From assembly GCF_014304815.1 (NCBI RefSeq), contig NZ_CP047958.1, forward strand, positions 558,001 through 622,000: DNA of 64,000 nucleotides, read 5' to 3'. Source of the DNA: Synechococcus sp. MIT S9220 (lineage in GTDB: Bacteria; Cyanobacteriota; Cyanobacteriia; PCC-6307; Cyanobiaceae). A program made the position numbers and the translations under genes. Positions within the stretch are counted from its first letter, which is position 1, and the number at the start of each line of letters is the position of its first letter. Shown piece after piece: positions 7,593 through 17,046 of the stretch. Under the pieces are notes generated by a model that saw nothing but the letters and a program-made list of their open reading frames with translations, did not search any database and was not told the DNA's origin.

Positions 7593-8714
7593 GTGGTGGA
7601 TCCAAGGGATCTTCAGCTCAGCTCCTACGACTACCGCCTGCCTGAAGAGCGCATCGCGCAGGCACCCGTGGAGCCTCGCCATGCAGCACGACTGCTGATG
7701 GCTCCCCCCATGAACCGACCCGTGACGGAGCTGATGCATCGTCAGGTGTGGGATTGGCAGGATGAGCTCCGTTCTGGCGACCTGCTGGTGGTCAACGACA
7801 CCCGGGTTCTGCGGGCGCGCCTGAGGGTGCGGCGTTCCGGTGGTGGCCTGGCGGAGCTGCTGGTGCTCGAGCCCCGCGGCGAAGGCCGCTGGCTCTGTCT
7901 GGCCAGACCCGGCAAGAAATTGAAGCCTGGCGATCAGGTTTGGCTTGAAGCCCTTGAGCAGGAGCCCATCCCTCTGCAGGTGTTGACCGCAGATGGCGCC
8001 AGTGGCGGTCGCATCATTCAATTCCCAGCTGCTTTCGTCGATGCTGCAGCGATCGAAACCCTGCTGGAGCGTTATGGCGAAGTGCCGTTACCGCCTTACA
8101 TCACGCGTCACGATGAGTCGGATCAGGAGCGTTATCAAACTCGCTACGCCTCCAGGCCAGGAGCGGTTGCTGCACCAACCGCGGGCTTGCACCTCAGTGA
8201 TGAGCTTCTCAAGGCGATCCGCGGCCGCGGCGTTCAACTGGCCACGGTGACGTTGCACGTTGGGTTAGGCACATTCCGACCTGTGGAGACTGAAGATCTC
8301 ACGGATCTGAGTTTGCACAGCGAATGGGTGGAGGTCACTCCTGAGCTGGTGGCTGCTGTCGTCGCTTGCCGGCAGCGTGGAGGCCGTGTGATTGCTGTGG
8401 GCACCACCAGTGTGCGGGCTCTGGAGGGAGCTGCTGCGGCAGGGGGCGGCAGCCTGCAACCTCTGCGGGGACCTGTTGATTTGGTGATCCAGCCCGGCTT
8501 TCGTTTCCAAGTGGTGCAGGGTCTGCTGACCAACTTTCATTTGCCCAAGAGCTCGCTACTGCTTCTGGTCAGCGCTCTGATCGGACGCAGCAGGTTGCTT
8601 GAGCTGTATGGGATCGCCATTCAGGAGGCCTATCGCTTCTATTCCTTCGGTGATGCGATGTGGATCGCTCCGGATGCCGTGCTTCCGGGCGTGACGCTGC
8701 CAGTGGATGGCTGA
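7593..8714 (+). CDS. queA: S-adenosylmethionine:tRNA ribosyltransferase-isomerase
   Basis: This 373-residue enzyme transfers and isomerises the ribosyl part of SAM onto 7-aminomethyl-7-deazaguanine at the tRNA wobble position, forming epoxyqueuosine. Conserved blocks are present: an N-terminal [60 protein letters not shown], and a C-terminal [18 protein letters not shown]. Length is usual for the family. The start is GTG at 7593, 15 bases after the permease stop. A terminator stem lies just past the stop codon and is shared with the convergent cysK. Confidence 0.96.
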   Translation: MVDPRDLQLSSYDYRLPEERIAQAPVEPRHAARLLMAPPMNRPVTELMHRQVWDWQDELRSGDLLVVNDTRVLRARLRVRRSGGGLAELLVLEPRGEGRWLCLARPGKKLKPGDQVWLEALEQEPIPLQVLTADGASGGRIIQFPAAFVDAAAIETLLERYGEVPLPPYITRHDESDQERYQTRYASRPGAVAAPTAGLHLSDELLKAIRGRGVQLATVTLHVGLGTFRPVETEDLTDLSLHSEWVEVTPELVAAVVACRQRGGRVIAVGTTSVRALEGAAAAGGGSLQPLRGPVDLVIQPGFRFQVVQGLLTNFHLPKSSLLLLVSALIGRSRLLELYGIAIQEAYRFYSFGDAMWIAPDAVLPGVTLPVDG

Positions 8715-8726
8715 GCAGTCGGCATG

Positions 8727-8750
8727 AAAAAAGCCCCGGTGTTCCGGGGC
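8727..8750 (-). terminator. Rho-independent terminator for cysK
   Basis: The perfect stem GCCCCGG / CCGGGGC (8733-8750) has a four-base loop. Read on the minus strand it is followed by six T (8727-8732), about 25 bases past the cysK stop. It also lies at the end of queA. Confidence 0.8.
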
Positions 8751-8774
8751 TGCACGCTGTGTCAACGCTGTTGT

Positions 8775-9761
8775 TCAGGCTGTCACGGGTTGCTCGATGA
8801 TCCCTGTGGGAACGTCGGCGAACATTACTGAAGAGAGGTAGCGCTCAGCCAGATCGGGGAGAACAACCACGATGGTCTTGCCGGCGTAAGCATCTTGTTT
8901 GGCCAGACGAATGGCAGCGGCAGCTGCGGCTCCGCAGGAGATGCCCACCAGCAGGCCCTCTTCCTTGGCCAGACGAAGAGCCATCTCAACGGACTCGTCG
9001 TTGGTGACCTGTTCCACCTTGTCGACGATGGAGAGGTCGAGGTTCTTCGGAATGAAGCCAGCGCCGATCCCTTGGATCTTGTGGGGACCTGGCTTCACTT
9101 CCTCGCCGTTCATGGTCTGGGTGATCACCGGGCTGTGGCTGGGCTCCACGGCAACCGATTCAATCGCCTTGCCTTTGGCGTTCTTGATGTAACGGGACAC
9201 GCCAGTGATGGTGCCGCCGGTGCCTACGCCGGCCACCAGAACGTCGATGGCGCCTTCGCAGTCGTTCCAGATCTCAGGGCCAGTGGTCTTTTCGTGAATC
9301 TCCGGGTTGGCGGGATTCTCAAACTGCCCGGGCATGAAGTACTTGCCAGGGTCGCTGGCAGCGATCTCCTTGGCTTTGGCGATGGCGCCAGGCATGCCTT
9401 TGGCGGCTTCGGTGAGCACGATTTCAGCGCCGAGAACGGCCATCACGCGGCGACGTTCGATCGACATCGACTCGGGCATCGTGAGCACGAGCTTGTAACC
9501 GCGAGCGGCGGCGGTGAAGGCGAGAGCAACCCCGGTATTGCCTGATGTGGGCTCAACGATCACCTTGCCTTCGGTGAGTTCACCACGCTTTTCGGCATCC
9601 CAGATCATGTTCGCGCCAATGCGGCACTTCACGCTGTAGGCGGGATTGCGGCCTTCGATCTTGGCGAGAACGGTGGCTTTGCAGTCCTTGGTGACATGGT
9701 TCAGACGCACCAGGGGGGTATTACCGATGGCCTGGCTGTTATCGGCGTAAACGCGAGACAT
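8775..9761 (-). CDS. cysK: Cysteine synthase A (O-acetylserine sulfhydrylase)
   Basis: This 328-residue PLP enzyme forms L-cysteine from O-acetylserine and sulfide. The PLP lysine is in the [11 protein letters not shown] motif (about K45). The substrate loop is EPTSGNTG, the phosphate-binding loop is [10 protein letters not shown], and the C-terminal part contains [14 protein letters not shown]. All hallmarks of a functional CysK are intact. It is followed downstream by a strong terminator. Upstream on the same strand sit two transsulfuration enzymes, so this is a sulfur amino acid cluster. A palindrome 48-63 bases upstream of the start is a candidate control site. Confidence 0.97.
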   Translation of the reverse strand: MSRVYADNSQAIGNTPLVRLNHVTKDCKATVLAKIEGRNPAYSVKCRIGANMIWDAEKRGELTEGKVIVEPTSGNTGVALAFTAAARGYKLVLTMPESMSIERRRVMAVLGAEIVLTEAAKGMPGAIAKAKEIAASDPGKYFMPGQFENPANPEIHEKTTGPEIWNDCEGAIDVLVAGVGTGGTITGVSRYIKNAKGKAIESVAVEPSHSPVITQTMNGEEVKPGPHKIQGIGAGFIPKNLDLSIVDKVEQVTNDESVEMALRLAKEEGLLVGISCGAAAAAAIRLAKQDAYAGKTIVVVLPDLAERYLSSVMFADVPTGIIEQPVTA

Positions 9762-9808
9762 GAGTGAGTCGAAAAAATGGCCAATTTTTGCAATTTAGGG
9801 AGACTCTC

Positions 9809-9824
9809 AGCCAGGTGCCTGGCT
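9809..9824. promoter_or_regulatory. Palindrome upstream of cysK
   Basis: AGCCAGG TG CCTGGCT is a perfect seven-base inverted repeat in the 135-base gap between the cysK start and the upstream gene's stop. No T tract follows on the minus strand, so a protein-binding operator is as likely as an attenuator. The regulator is unknown. Confidence 0.35.
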
Positions 9825-9896
9825 CTTAAGAGCTTGTTCAAACTCTGTCAATCCAGCAGGCAGCAACTTCGCCTTCATCACAAGCCTGTTTTCCGC

Positions 9897-11384
9897 TTAT
9901 GCCGAGTCCAGAGCCAGCAGGAACCGCTTCCAGAGATCCGGCTGCTTCTCAAGTCCTACGGAAACGCGCAGTAGATGGGATGGCACATCGCAGCGTTTCG
10001 CCCAAACCAACTCGTCGTAGTGAGCAAGAAGCACGTAGGGGCAGACCAGGGTGAAGGCGGTGCCGAGACTTGGCCCCTTGCAGACCGTCAGTGCGTCGTA
10101 GACCTTCTGCGCGGAGGGGGTTCCTCCTTTCAGTTCAAAAGACAGCAGGCAGCCATGGCCTGCACCTGGCCGCTGCAGAGCCTTGAAGTTCTTGCATTCA
10201 CCCGGATGGAACACCTTCTCCACGGCGGGGTGATCGCGCAGCTGTTCAGCCAGAAACAGCGTGTTGCGATTGAGCTGATGCACCCGTTCGACCACGTCTT
10301 CACTGCCCTGGTCGAGGGCGATGACATCCACGTCGGCAAGCTCCGCCAACGGTTGCAGGAAGCGAGCTGATGCAACGAGCTGATCTCTCCACGGGGAGTG
10401 CGGACTCAGCACCAGACTTCCGGCCAGAACATCGCCACGGCCGGCGAAGCTTTTGGTGAGCGAGCTGAAGACCAGATCGGCGTGGGGCAACCCGTCGATA
10501 TTGACCCCAGATCCAATGGTGTCGTCGGCGATCACGGGGATCCCCCGCCGGTTGGCAAGCCTGGCGATCGTTGGCAGATCAATGCAGCGCAGCAGGGGAT
10601 TGCTAGGCAGCTCCACCACCACTGCCGACGGCTCTAGGCGCTCGAGAGCGTCACCCACACTGTCTGCACTGTCATCCAGCAGCAGTTCGGCTCCGTTGAA
10701 CACCACCTGGGGCAGCTTGAGCACATCCACATAGGGGAAACCGATCTGCAGCACGGGCCTGTTGGGCCGAATGGCCGAGATCAGTTGGAGTGCTCGGTGC
10801 AGAGCTGACATGCCTGAGGGGTGGAGGCTGATCGCATCTCCCTCGCAGCCATAGATCCGCGCCAGCCGCCCAATCACATTGAGGCGGGCGTTCTCAGCTG
10901 CGGAGCCGCTGGCGTTCTGCTCCTGACCAAGGGTGATGGCAGCCAGTCTGGAGGAGGCTCCAAGGCCAGTGTGCTGCCAGAAGGCCTTCGCGGCAGGAGT
11001 GCTGGCTGGGTCGGCAATCAGGCAGGTCAGTCCACCGATCACGCTGAGCTGTGTTTCTGTCGCAGGCCTTGTTCTGCGGCAGTGGGCGAGAGCGGCTTCT
11101 GCCGCTGCGAGGTTCGGATACGGCCAGCTGCTTGCTCCCTTGGAGGGGGCGAGGTCGGAGACCTGCAGCGAAAGCTTCGCAACCTGTGCCACCAGCGGAT
11201 GCTGACCAAATCGCGGATACACCGCCCGTAACGCTCCTCGGCAAGCGGGATCGTGTTCCTCGTAGGCGATCACATCGCTCCATCGAGGCAGGGCGACCGA
11301 GACGGCATGGGTGGCATCAGGGAGGGGATGGCCGAGATCGCTGCCTTGCCAGCAGGGATCCCGCAGCAGGTCGCGCGAACTCAT
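9897..11384 (-). CDS. Cys/Met metabolism PLP enzyme, cystathionine gamma-synthase-like (long form)
   Basis: This protein of about 495 residues belongs to the fold-type I transsulfuration family. The PLP lysine lies in VFSSLTKSFAGRGD, and the preceding IADDTIGSGVN carries the PLP-contacting Asp. It is about 100 residues longer than a usual MetB because of an N-terminal extension rich in His, Pro and Arg. The ATG at 11384 overlaps the stop of the upstream transsulfuration gene (ATGA), so translation is probably coupled and this start is preferred over the one at 11396. It probably acts in methionine synthesis with its neighbour and CysK. Which of the pair is synthase and which lyase cannot be settled by eye. 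Confidence 0.85.
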   Translation of the reverse strand: MSSRDLLRDPCWQGSDLGHPLPDATHAVSVALPRWSDVIAYEEHDPACRGALRAVYPRFGQHPLVAQVAKLSLQVSDLAPSKGASSWPYPNLAAAEAALAHCRRTRPATETQLSVIGGLTCLIADPASTPAAKAFWQHTGLGASSRLAAITLGQEQNASGSAAENARLNVIGRLARIYGCEGDAISLHPSGMSALHRALQLISAIRPNRPVLQIGFPYVDVLKLPQVVFNGAELLLDDSADSVGDALERLEPSAVVVELPSNPLLRCIDLPTIARLANRRGIPVIADDTIGSGVNIDGLPHADLVFSSLTKSFAGRGDVLAGSLVLSPHSPWRDQLVASARFLQPLAELADVDVIALDQGSEDVVERVHQLNRNTLFLAEQLRDHPAVEKVFHPGECKNFKALQRPGAGHGCLLSFELKGGTPSAQKVYDALTVCKGPSLGTAFTLVCPYVLLAHYDELVWAKRCDVPSHLLRVSVGLEKQPDLWKRFLLALDSA

Positions 11385-12538
11385 CGGAGCAAGCAAAGTG
11401 CCTGATCGAGATCCGCGATCAGATCCGCGGCGTCTTCACAGCCCACGGACAGACGGATCAGGTCATCGCTGATACCCAGTTTCTGTTTCACCTCCATAGA
11501 CACAGAAGCGTGAGTCATTGTGGCCGGGTGGCAGATCAGGCTTTCCACGCCTCCGAGGCTTTCGGCCATGGTGAACCACTGCAGCGCCTTACACATGGCA
11601 TAAGCCTGGTCGCGGCTGGCTTCGACTCCAATCGTGACGATGGCACCACCACTACTCATCTGCTGCATGGCCAGCGCGTGTTGGGGGTGATCCGGGCGAT
11701 GGGGATAGCGCACCCAGTTCACAGCGTCGTGGTGAGCGAGGTGATCAGCCAAAGCGGCGGCGTTGGCCATCTGTTGTTTGAGCCGCAGAGGCAGGGTCTT
11801 GATGCCGCGGGTGATCAGCCAGCAATCGAATGGTGAAGGCTGCAGGCCCAGGGCTTTCTGGGCAAACACCATTCTTTGGTGCCAGGCCGGATCGTCGGTG
11901 CAGACTGCACCGCCAAGGGCATCGGAGTGTCCGTTGATGTATTTGGTGGTGCTGGTCAGTGAAAGGGTGGCCCCAAGCTGCAGAGGCCGCTGCACAAGGG
12001 CGGTGGCGAAGGTGTTATCCACCACCACGGGGACACCGATGGCCGCGGCTGCCGTGCAGACCTGTTTGAGGTCGATCACCTTGAGCAGCGGGTTGGTGGG
12101 ACTCTCCAGCCAGACCATGGCGGGCTTTCGAGCCGCGATGCTGGAGACAGCCTCGGCTGATGTGAAATCCACCCACTCGGTGCGGACCCCGAATTTGGCG
12201 AACACCTGTTCAAACAGCCTCACCGTGCAGCCGTAAAGGTTTTCCTCGCAGAGCACAAGATCCCCTTGGCTGAGGCCTGAGGCAATCGCCGTGATCGCGC
12301 TCACTCCCGAGCCAAACACCGTGGCATGGTTGCAGTGCTCAACCGAAGCGAGCACCCCCTCAAGGATGCGGAAGTTGGGATTGCCAGAGCGTGTGTAATC
12401 GAAACCACCGGCGTTGCCATGAGCAAACGTCGATGTGGAGTAAATCGGCGGCATCACGGTGCCCGTCCCGTCCGCAAAGCTCTCCCCGTGATGAATCGCC
12501 CGGGTGGCATCGGCTGGTGTTGCTGCTGGGCGCTGCAA
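11381..12538 (-). CDS. Cystathionine gamma-synthase / beta-lyase family enzyme
   Basis: This 385-residue PLP enzyme of normal family length has the PLP lysine in SLTSTTKYINGHSD, the conserved YTRSGNPNFRILE block near the N-terminus, and VVVDNTFATALVQRP before the lysine. It is either a MetB-type synthase (O-succinyl- or O-acetyl-homoserine plus cysteine to cystathionine) or a lyase. It is the first gene of the probable three-gene run on this strand toward cysK and overlaps its downstream partner by 4 bases. The start used is TTG at 12538. Confidence 0.9.
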   Translation of the reverse strand: MQRPAATPADATRAIHHGESFADGTGTVMPPIYSTSTFAHGNAGGFDYTRSGNPNFRILEGVLASVEHCNHATVFGSGVSAITAIASGLSQGDLVLCEENLYGCTVRLFEQVFAKFGVRTEWVDFTSAEAVSSIAARKPAMVWLESPTNPLLKVIDLKQVCTAAAAIGVPVVVDNTFATALVQRPLQLGATLSLTSTTKYINGHSDALGGAVCTDDPAWHQRMVFAQKALGLQPSPFDCWLITRGIKTLPLRLKQQMANAAALADHLAHHDAVNWVRYPHRPDHPQHALAMQQMSSGGAIVTIGVEASRDQAYAMCKALQWFTMAESLGGVESLICHPATMTHASVSMEVKQKLGISDDLIRLSVGCEDAADLIADLDQALCLLR

Positions 12539-12607
12539 GTGATGGCTGCTATCAGTTCTTCAAGCTAGGAAACAGGCTGTCCTTCGCCGCTAGCGTCGAG
12601 CCGGACG

Positions 12608-12880
12608 TTGAGATCCGGAGCCTTGGCTGATACCTCAGTGCAGCAGAGCCACAAGGATGAGTGGCGGGATCATGTGCTCAATGAAATCGTCACGTTTCTG
12701 AGCGAAAATAAGCAGCAGATTCATGCTCGCTACCTGGAGCAGCGACAAGGGCAATTACCCCGCGACTTGATCGAGCAGGAGGGACTGATGGATTTTGAGC
12801 TGGCCCTCACTTTTCTGGAGGACAAACCGAAAGGCTTTGGGTTGGGGCTCGGCTTTTTTAAAGCAAACTTGATTCGTTGA
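12608..12880 (+). CDS. Small hypothetical protein
   Basis: This predicted 90-residue soluble helical protein (HVLNEIVTFLSENKQQIHARYLEQRQ) has a Gly/Phe-rich end. Candidate TTG starts lie at 12608 and 12623; neither has a clear ribosome site. It is divergent from the transsulfuration gene. No domain recognised. Confidence 0.45.
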   Translation: MRSGALADTSVQQSHKDEWRDHVLNEIVTFLSENKQQIHARYLEQRQGQLPRDLIEQEGLMDFELALTFLEDKPKGFGLGLGFFKANLIR

Positions 12881-13056
12881 TCGACGAACCTGAACCATCT
12901 AACCCGTCAGCGTTCGGTTGGTGTTGAGAATCGATCTCTGGCTCTGCGGTAGAAGCCTTGACCGAGTGAAATCAAGTTCTTGTTAGGAACATTTATCCCA
13001 TTCTTGTCATCATCTTCTTGGTTGCGAACTTATTTCAGTGATCAGTCGAGAAAGAT

Positions 13057-13239
13057 TCAGCGCTTTTCATTGGTTTTGTTGTCAAACATCCATTCCATCA
13101 TTCCCTTGCTGTCGTTTTTAAGGGAGACAATTCCGAAGCTCACTAGAAATACCAGCGAGACGGTGATGAGAACAGCGGCACTCATCTCGCTGATTTCGAG
13201 ATTTCCGAGCGATAGGGTGAGCAGAACTGGGTGATTCAT
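13057..13239 (-). CDS. Small single-span membrane protein
   Basis: This 60-residue frame has a central hydrophobic segment (MSAAVLITVSLVFLVSFGIVS) followed by a charged tail (KNDSKGMMEWMFDNKTNEKR). A purine-rich AGGAAG lies about 15 bases before the ATG. Function unknown. The frame is short, so this is tentative. Confidence 0.4.
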   Translation of the reverse strand: MNHPVLLTLSLGNLEISEMSAAVLITVSLVFLVSFGIVSLKNDSKGMMEWMFDNKTNEKR

Positions 13240-13524
13240 TCAGCTGTTTCGCTTCTTCCTTCTCTGGGGATCGGGCCGAGAATTAAGAGCATTTTTTCGT
13301 CTGGGAAAGTTTGCTCACCAGATAGCATCGACATTAACCAGCCAAGCATTCTATTCGACCATTTTTTTTGAAGTTTAGCTGTTGGGATTGAACTGGAGTT
13401 CGACTGTTATGACCGCTTATCAACACTCAATGTCGTTGTATCCGATTTAACTGATTGTCAGACACTTTTGCGATTCGGTGGTTTTGGTTGCCGCTGTTTG
13501 GTCTTCGGCGAATCTCGATCCCAA
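13240..13524. other. Non-coding, AT-rich stretch
   Basis: No open frame with coding character is seen on either strand. The right end abuts the terminator of the His-rich minigene. Confidence 0.4.
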
Positions 13525-13552
13525 GCAAAAGGGGCCGGTTAAATCCGACCCC
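13525..13552 (-). terminator. Rho-independent terminator of the His-rich minigene
   Basis: On the minus strand, GGGGTCGG / CCGGCCCC (eight pairs with one G-T) has a six-base loop and is followed by TTTT. It lies 17 bases past the stop codon of the 38-codon frame, which supports that frame being transcribed. Confidence 0.6.
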
Positions 13553-13568
13553 AACCACCTGCATCGTT

Positions 13569-13685
13569 TTAATGATGACAATGATGATGCTTTTCGCAGG
13601 CAGCTCTTAACGTCTTGAGATCAACCTGGTCATGAGCTTCAGGACTGAGCCTCGGCGTCCTGCTTTTGCTCCGTGATTTCTGCAT
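13569..13685 (-). CDS. 38-residue peptide with His-rich C-terminus (HHHCHH)
   Basis: This short frame starts MQKSRSKSRTPRLSPEAHD, continues through LKTLRAACEK and ends HHHCHH then TAA. The basic N-terminus and the cluster of five His and one Cys at the very end suggest metal binding (Ni, Zn or Cu). Five further residues upstream include another Cys. No homologue is recalled. The main support is the terminator 17 bases beyond the stop and the clean ATG. No clear ribosome site is visible, so translation is not certain. Confidence 0.4.
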   Translation of the reverse strand: MQKSRSKSRTPRLSPEAHDQVDLKTLRAACEKHHHCHH

Positions 13686-13851
13686 CTGCTGATGTCTGGC
13701 TGCGCTGGCACCCGGATGACGCCAGTTCAATCTTGAGGAGGAGAGTTGTGTTCAATTCATCGTCAATGCTGTGTGATCCCAAAGCTCGTCTGTTGCTTAC
13801 TGGCTTAAAAATGCTCGCTGACTCAAAGTGCGCTCATCAGAGGGTGCGATC

Positions 13852-14130
13852 GTGTTTTGTATTCAACGGCTTTCAGATCAAGGCTGGGTCGGCATTGCAG
13901 AAAACCTCAACCTGCTGGAAGCCCGAGCCAAGGCGACACTGTTGTCACAAGAGCATGGCGCTGCGTTTCGGGTGGTGAGTGATGATCAATCAGATATGCA
14001 GTTCCTTTGCCGAAATGGGTTAATTCTGGTTGATCTTTCCGAACCCGCGGATCTTGCTGCCGCTCTTGAGGGTCAGCCATCGGTGTTGATGGAAGACATC
14101 TCCTGGAAAATTCTTGCTGAGGCCAACTGA
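13852..14130 (+). CDS. Small conserved-looking hypothetical protein
   Basis: This protein of about 92 residues starts at GTG 13852 (MFCIQRLSDQGWVGIAE); an upstream GTG at 13828 is also in frame. The sequence alternates strands and helices (AFRVVSDDQSDMQFLCRNG) like a small alpha/beta domain with no membrane part. It is convergent with rpsD, whose terminator lies between them. Function unknown. Confidence 0.5.
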   Translation: MFCIQRLSDQGWVGIAENLNLLEARAKATLLSQEHGAAFRVVSDDQSDMQFLCRNGLILVDLSEPADLAAALEGQPSVLMEDISWKILAEAN

Positions 14131-14200
14131 AGGTTCTCGTGATTGTTGCTGCTGATGGGTCGGCGCGGTGAACGTGTCACTCACTCCTACGTCCGACATG

Positions 14201-14232
14201 AAAAACCCCGCTCCGGAAGAACCGTGCGGGGA
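14201..14232 (-). terminator. Rho-independent terminator of rpsD
   Basis: On the minus strand, CCCCGC / GCGGGG with a loop is followed by TTTTT (14201-14205). It is about 38 bases past the rpsD stop. Confidence 0.75.
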
Positions 14233-14269
14233 TTGCAAAGTAAGAACGTGCTGAGAAGTGAGGTAGGCC

Positions 14270-14878
14270 TCAGACCTTGCGGGAGTAGTACTCCACAACC
14301 AGCAGTTCATTGATCTCAAGTGCGACCCATTCGCGTTCGCACTTGCTGATCACTTTGGCGCTGAGTTTTGCCTTGTCGAGCTCCAGGTGGGGCGGCACGT
14401 TGGCGAGACCAGGGAATTCCAGGTTGCCTTCAGCCAGTTTTTTGCTGCCCTTGCGCTCGCGAACGGCGATCAGATCACCGGCTTTGCACTGGTAGCTGGC
14501 AATGTCGGTGACGCGGCCGTTCACGGTGACATGGCCATGGTTCACCAGCTGGCGGGCGCCAGGCACTGTGGGGCCAAATCCGAGACGGAAGCAGACGTTG
14601 TCGAGACGGTTCTCGAGAAGTTTGAGCAGGTTGGTTCCTGTGGAACCCTCCTGTGCGCGCGCTTTTTTCACGTAGCGCACGAGTTGGCGTTCAGAGACGC
14701 CGTAGTTGAAGCGAAGCTTTTGCTTCTCCTCAAGGCGGATTGCGTATTCAGAGCGCTTGCGACGGGCTTGGCCGTGCTGACCGGGTGGATAGGACCGCTT
14801 TGCGGCCTTCCGGGTGAGACCAGGGAGGTCTCCCAAGCGCCGCGTGATCCTCAGGCGAGGGCCGCGGTAACGAGACAT
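14270..14878 (-). CDS. rpsD: 30S ribosomal protein S4
   Basis: This 202-residue protein binds 16S rRNA early in 30S assembly. It starts [20 protein letters not shown]; an upstream extension in the same frame is not S4-like, so ATG 14878 is chosen. The S4 RNA-binding domain includes [20 protein letters not shown] and [11 protein letters not shown]. As in many cyanobacteria it stands alone rather than in the alpha operon. It ends with a terminator. The yidD-like gene is divergent from it with overlapping upstream regions. Confidence 0.98.
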   Translation of the reverse strand: MSRYRGPRLRITRRLGDLPGLTRKAAKRSYPPGQHGQARRKRSEYAIRLEEKQKLRFNYGVSERQLVRYVKKARAQEGSTGTNLLKLLENRLDNVCFRLGFGPTVPGARQLVNHGHVTVNGRVTDIASYQCKAGDLIAVRERKGSKKLAEGNLEFPGLANVPPHLELDKAKLSAKVISKCEREWVALEINELLVVEYYSRKV

Positions 14879-14952
14879 AAGGAAGGAAGGTGTTGGACCA
14901 TTCACGCCGGCGAAACGCCATGCTGGACTTGAAGTCAGCCTTGCGTTTCTGC

Positions 14953-15231
14953 ATGCGCGAACCACGCATCCTATCTGTCGGCTTCTTGGCGAGGTTTGGG
15001 GAGGCTTTCAGTCAGGCCCTGGCCCAGCTGATGATCGCGGCGATTGGCTCTTACCGCAGCTGGTTTTCGCCCTTCTTCGGCCCCCGTTGTCGCTTCATTC
15101 CCAGCTGCAGTGCCTACGGATTAGAAGCGATTCAGCGCCATGGCCCCTGGCGGGGTAGCTGGCTCACTCTGCGCCGGATCTGTCGCTGTCATCCCTTTAC
15201 CCCTTGTGGCTGTGATCCAGTCCCCGATTGA
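14953..15231 (+). CDS. yidD: Membrane protein insertion efficiency factor
   Basis: The YidD domain is clear: [40 protein letters not shown] and [16 protein letters not shown] with the conserved Cys. YidD assists YidC/Oxa1 in inserting proteins in the plasma membrane. Several in-frame starts are possible (14890, 14920, 14953, 15031). The family is usually 70-90 residues, so 14953 is a compromise. The 3' end overlaps the next gene by 20 bases, which suggests an operon with the glutaredoxin-like gene and murE. Confidence 0.9.
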   Translation: MREPRILSVGFLARFGEAFSQALAQLMIAAIGSYRSWFSPFFGPRCRFIPSCSAYGLEAIQRHGPWRGSWLTLRRICRCHPFTPCGCDPVPD

Positions 15232-15520
15232 GCCCCTGCAGCTGACCTTGTTCAGCAGGCAGGGCTGCTGTCTTTGTGAAGGCTTGGAGCAACGTCTGCA
15301 AGACCTCGATCTCAGTCGTTTGCAGCCACCGCTGAGTTTGGAGGTGATTGATATTGATGCTGCGGGGATTGAGCCGGAGCTTCGCACTCGTTACGACCTG
15401 GAAGTGCCTGTTTTGGCACTGCAGGGGAAACCTCTGCCACGGGTCTCTCCTCGCCTAAGCGGAGAGGGACTGTTCAATTGGTTGCAACGGCTCTGCTCCA
15501 CCATCGCCGTATCGGACTAG
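15212..15520 (+). CDS. Glutaredoxin-like (DUF836) thiol protein
   Basis: This protein of about 102 residues has a thioredoxin fold: a first strand LQLTLFSRQGCCLCEGL with the CxxC redox pair, a helix, the strand LEVIDIDAAG, and the cis-Pro loop EVPVLAL. It probably acts in cytosolic disulfide or glutathione exchange. The GTG at 15212 is preferred because the upstream part of the frame lies inside yidD and lacks fold features. It precedes murE by 23 bases. Confidence 0.8.
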   Translation: MIQSPIEPLQLTLFSRQGCCLCEGLEQRLQDLDLSRLQPPLSLEVIDIDAAGIEPELRTRYDLEVPVLALQGKPLPRVSPRLSGEGLFNWLQRLCSTIAVSD

Positions 15521-15543
15521 AACGGCCTCAGCTTTAGGGGCTG

Positions 15544-17046
15544 GTGATGACGCAGATGCTCCATTCGCTGCTGAACGCAGTACGGCTGCCAGTGCCGTCT
15601 GAGCTGCCCAACCCAGCGGTCACGTCCATCACGTGTGATTCCCGCAGTGTCGGCAAGGGCTGCGTCTTCATCGGTCTTCCCGGTGAACGGGTGGATGGGG
15701 GCTGTTTCTGGCCAGAGGCTCTGAAGGCCGGCGCTGTGGCCGCGCTGATCGGTGAGCAAGCAGCGCAGTCGCTTCCGCCCTCCTCTCAGGATCCTGTTTT
15801 GGTGATCCCTGAGCCGGTGTCCCATTGGGCGGGAGAGCTGGCTGCCGCGTTCTGGCAGCAGCCCTCTTCGCGCATGCAGTTGATTGGTGTGACTGGCACC
15901 AATGGCAAAACCACCACAACCCATTTGATTGAACACCTCAGCCTGGAGTGCGGTCGCTCTTCGGCCCTGTTCGGAACGCTGGTCAACCGATGGCCCGGCC
16001 AAAGCCTGACGTCCACCCACACCACTGCGGTTGCGGATCGGCTGCAGGCCCAGCTCGCTGAAGCGTTGAATCAGGGCACACAGGTGGCGGCCATGGAGGT
16101 CAGTTCCCATGCTCTGGATCAGCAACGGGTCGCCGGTTGTCGTTTCTCCTCCGCTGTGTTTACCAACCTCACGCAGGATCATCTCGACTACCACGCATCC
16201 ATGGAGGCCTATTTCGAAGCGAAAGCGCGCCTGTTTGCCGATCCCTTTTTGATTGGTGAAGGCCCCCGAGCGGTGGTGAATGTTGACGATGCTTGGGGAC
16301 GTCGACTGGCTGATCGCCTTGGTGATCGTTGTTGGCGCTGCAGTGTCGACGAGGCTGCCGATCTCAGCATGCGTGATCTCGTGATGACATCGAACGGCGT
16401 AGAGGGAATGCTGCTCACTCCCCGAGGCGAAGGGCGTTTCCATTCGCCTTTGGTGGGTCGCTTCAATCTGATGAATGTGATTCAGGCCGTCGGCTCGCTG
16501 CTCCAGCAGGACTTACCACTGCCCCTGTTGTTGGAGGCCCTTCCGAAATTCCGAGGTGTGCCAGGCCGTATGGAGCGGGTGCTGCCCTCCAGCCCTTCCA
16601 CAGATCAGCTCCCCGCCGTCGTTGTGGATTACGCCCATACCCCGGATGGCCTGCGTAGCGCGCTCCAGGCCAGCCGCCCCTTTGTGGATGGGCGTCTGGT
16701 GTGTGTGTTTGGCTGCGGTGGAGACCGCGACCGGGGCAAACGTCCTCAGATGGCCTCGATTGCCGCAGAGCTGGCTGATCGCGTTGTAGTCACATCCGAC
16801 AATCCTCGGACTGAGGATCGAAAGCGCATTCTCGACGATGTGGTGGCTGGCCTTCCTTCAGGCATCGACTACCAGGTGCAAGCCGACCGAGCGATCGCGA
16901 TCGCTCAGGCGATTGCTCAGGCACGACCTGGCGATCTTGTCTTGATCGCTGGTAAAGGGCATGAGGATTACCAGATTGTCGGCACTGAAAAGTTGCATTT
17001 CGATGATCGAGAAGAAGCGGAGAAAGCACTGCACTCTTGGAGCTAG
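15544..17046 (+). CDS. murE: UDP-MurNAc-L-Ala-D-Glu:meso-diaminopimelate ligase
   Basis: This 500-residue Mur ligase adds meso-diaminopimelate to the peptidoglycan precursor. It has the ATP site [17 protein letters not shown], the central domain with the SSHALDQ region, the carbamylated-Lys area EAKARLF, and the DAP-selective DNPR motif ([14 protein letters not shown]). A GKGHEDYQ loop lies near the end. Length is normal. The GTG at 15544 is followed at once by ATG, and either could start. The 3' end overlaps the convergent lyase gene by 4 bases. Confidence 0.97.
   Translation: MMTQMLHSLLNAVRLPVPSELPNPAVTSITCDSRSVGKGCVFIGLPGERVDGGCFWPEALKAGAVAALIGEQAAQSLPPSSQDPVLVIPEPVSHWAGELAAAFWQQPSSRMQLIGVTGTNGKTTTTHLIEHLSLECGRSSALFGTLVNRWPGQSLTSTHTTAVADRLQAQLAEALNQGTQVAAMEVSSHALDQQRVAGCRFSSAVFTNLTQDHLDYHASMEAYFEAKARLFADPFLIGEGPRAVVNVDDAWGRRLADRLGDRCWRCSVDEAADLSMRDLVMTSNGVEGMLLTPRGEGRFHSPLVGRFNLMNVIQAVGSLLQQDLPLPLLLEALPKFRGVPGRMERVLPSSPSTDQLPAVVVDYAHTPDGLRSALQASRPFVDGRLVCVFGCGGDRDRGKRPQMASIAAELADRVVVTSDNPRTEDRKRILDDVVAGLPSGIDYQVQADRAIAIAQAIAQARPGDLVLIAGKGHEDYQIVGTEKLHFDDREEAEKALHSWS

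Noticed and set aside
8895-9545. Long plus-strand frame of 216 codons across cysK
   Set aside because: It is exactly antisense to a fully conserved cysK and has the His/Gly/Asp-rich composition of a reverse frame in GC-rich DNA.
11051-11836. Plus-strand frame of 261 codons
   Set aside because: Antisense to the two transsulfuration genes; Arg/His/Gln-rich with no domain.
15517-16443. Minus-strand frame of 308 codons
   Set aside because: Antisense to murE; no recognisable domain, and murE motifs are intact.
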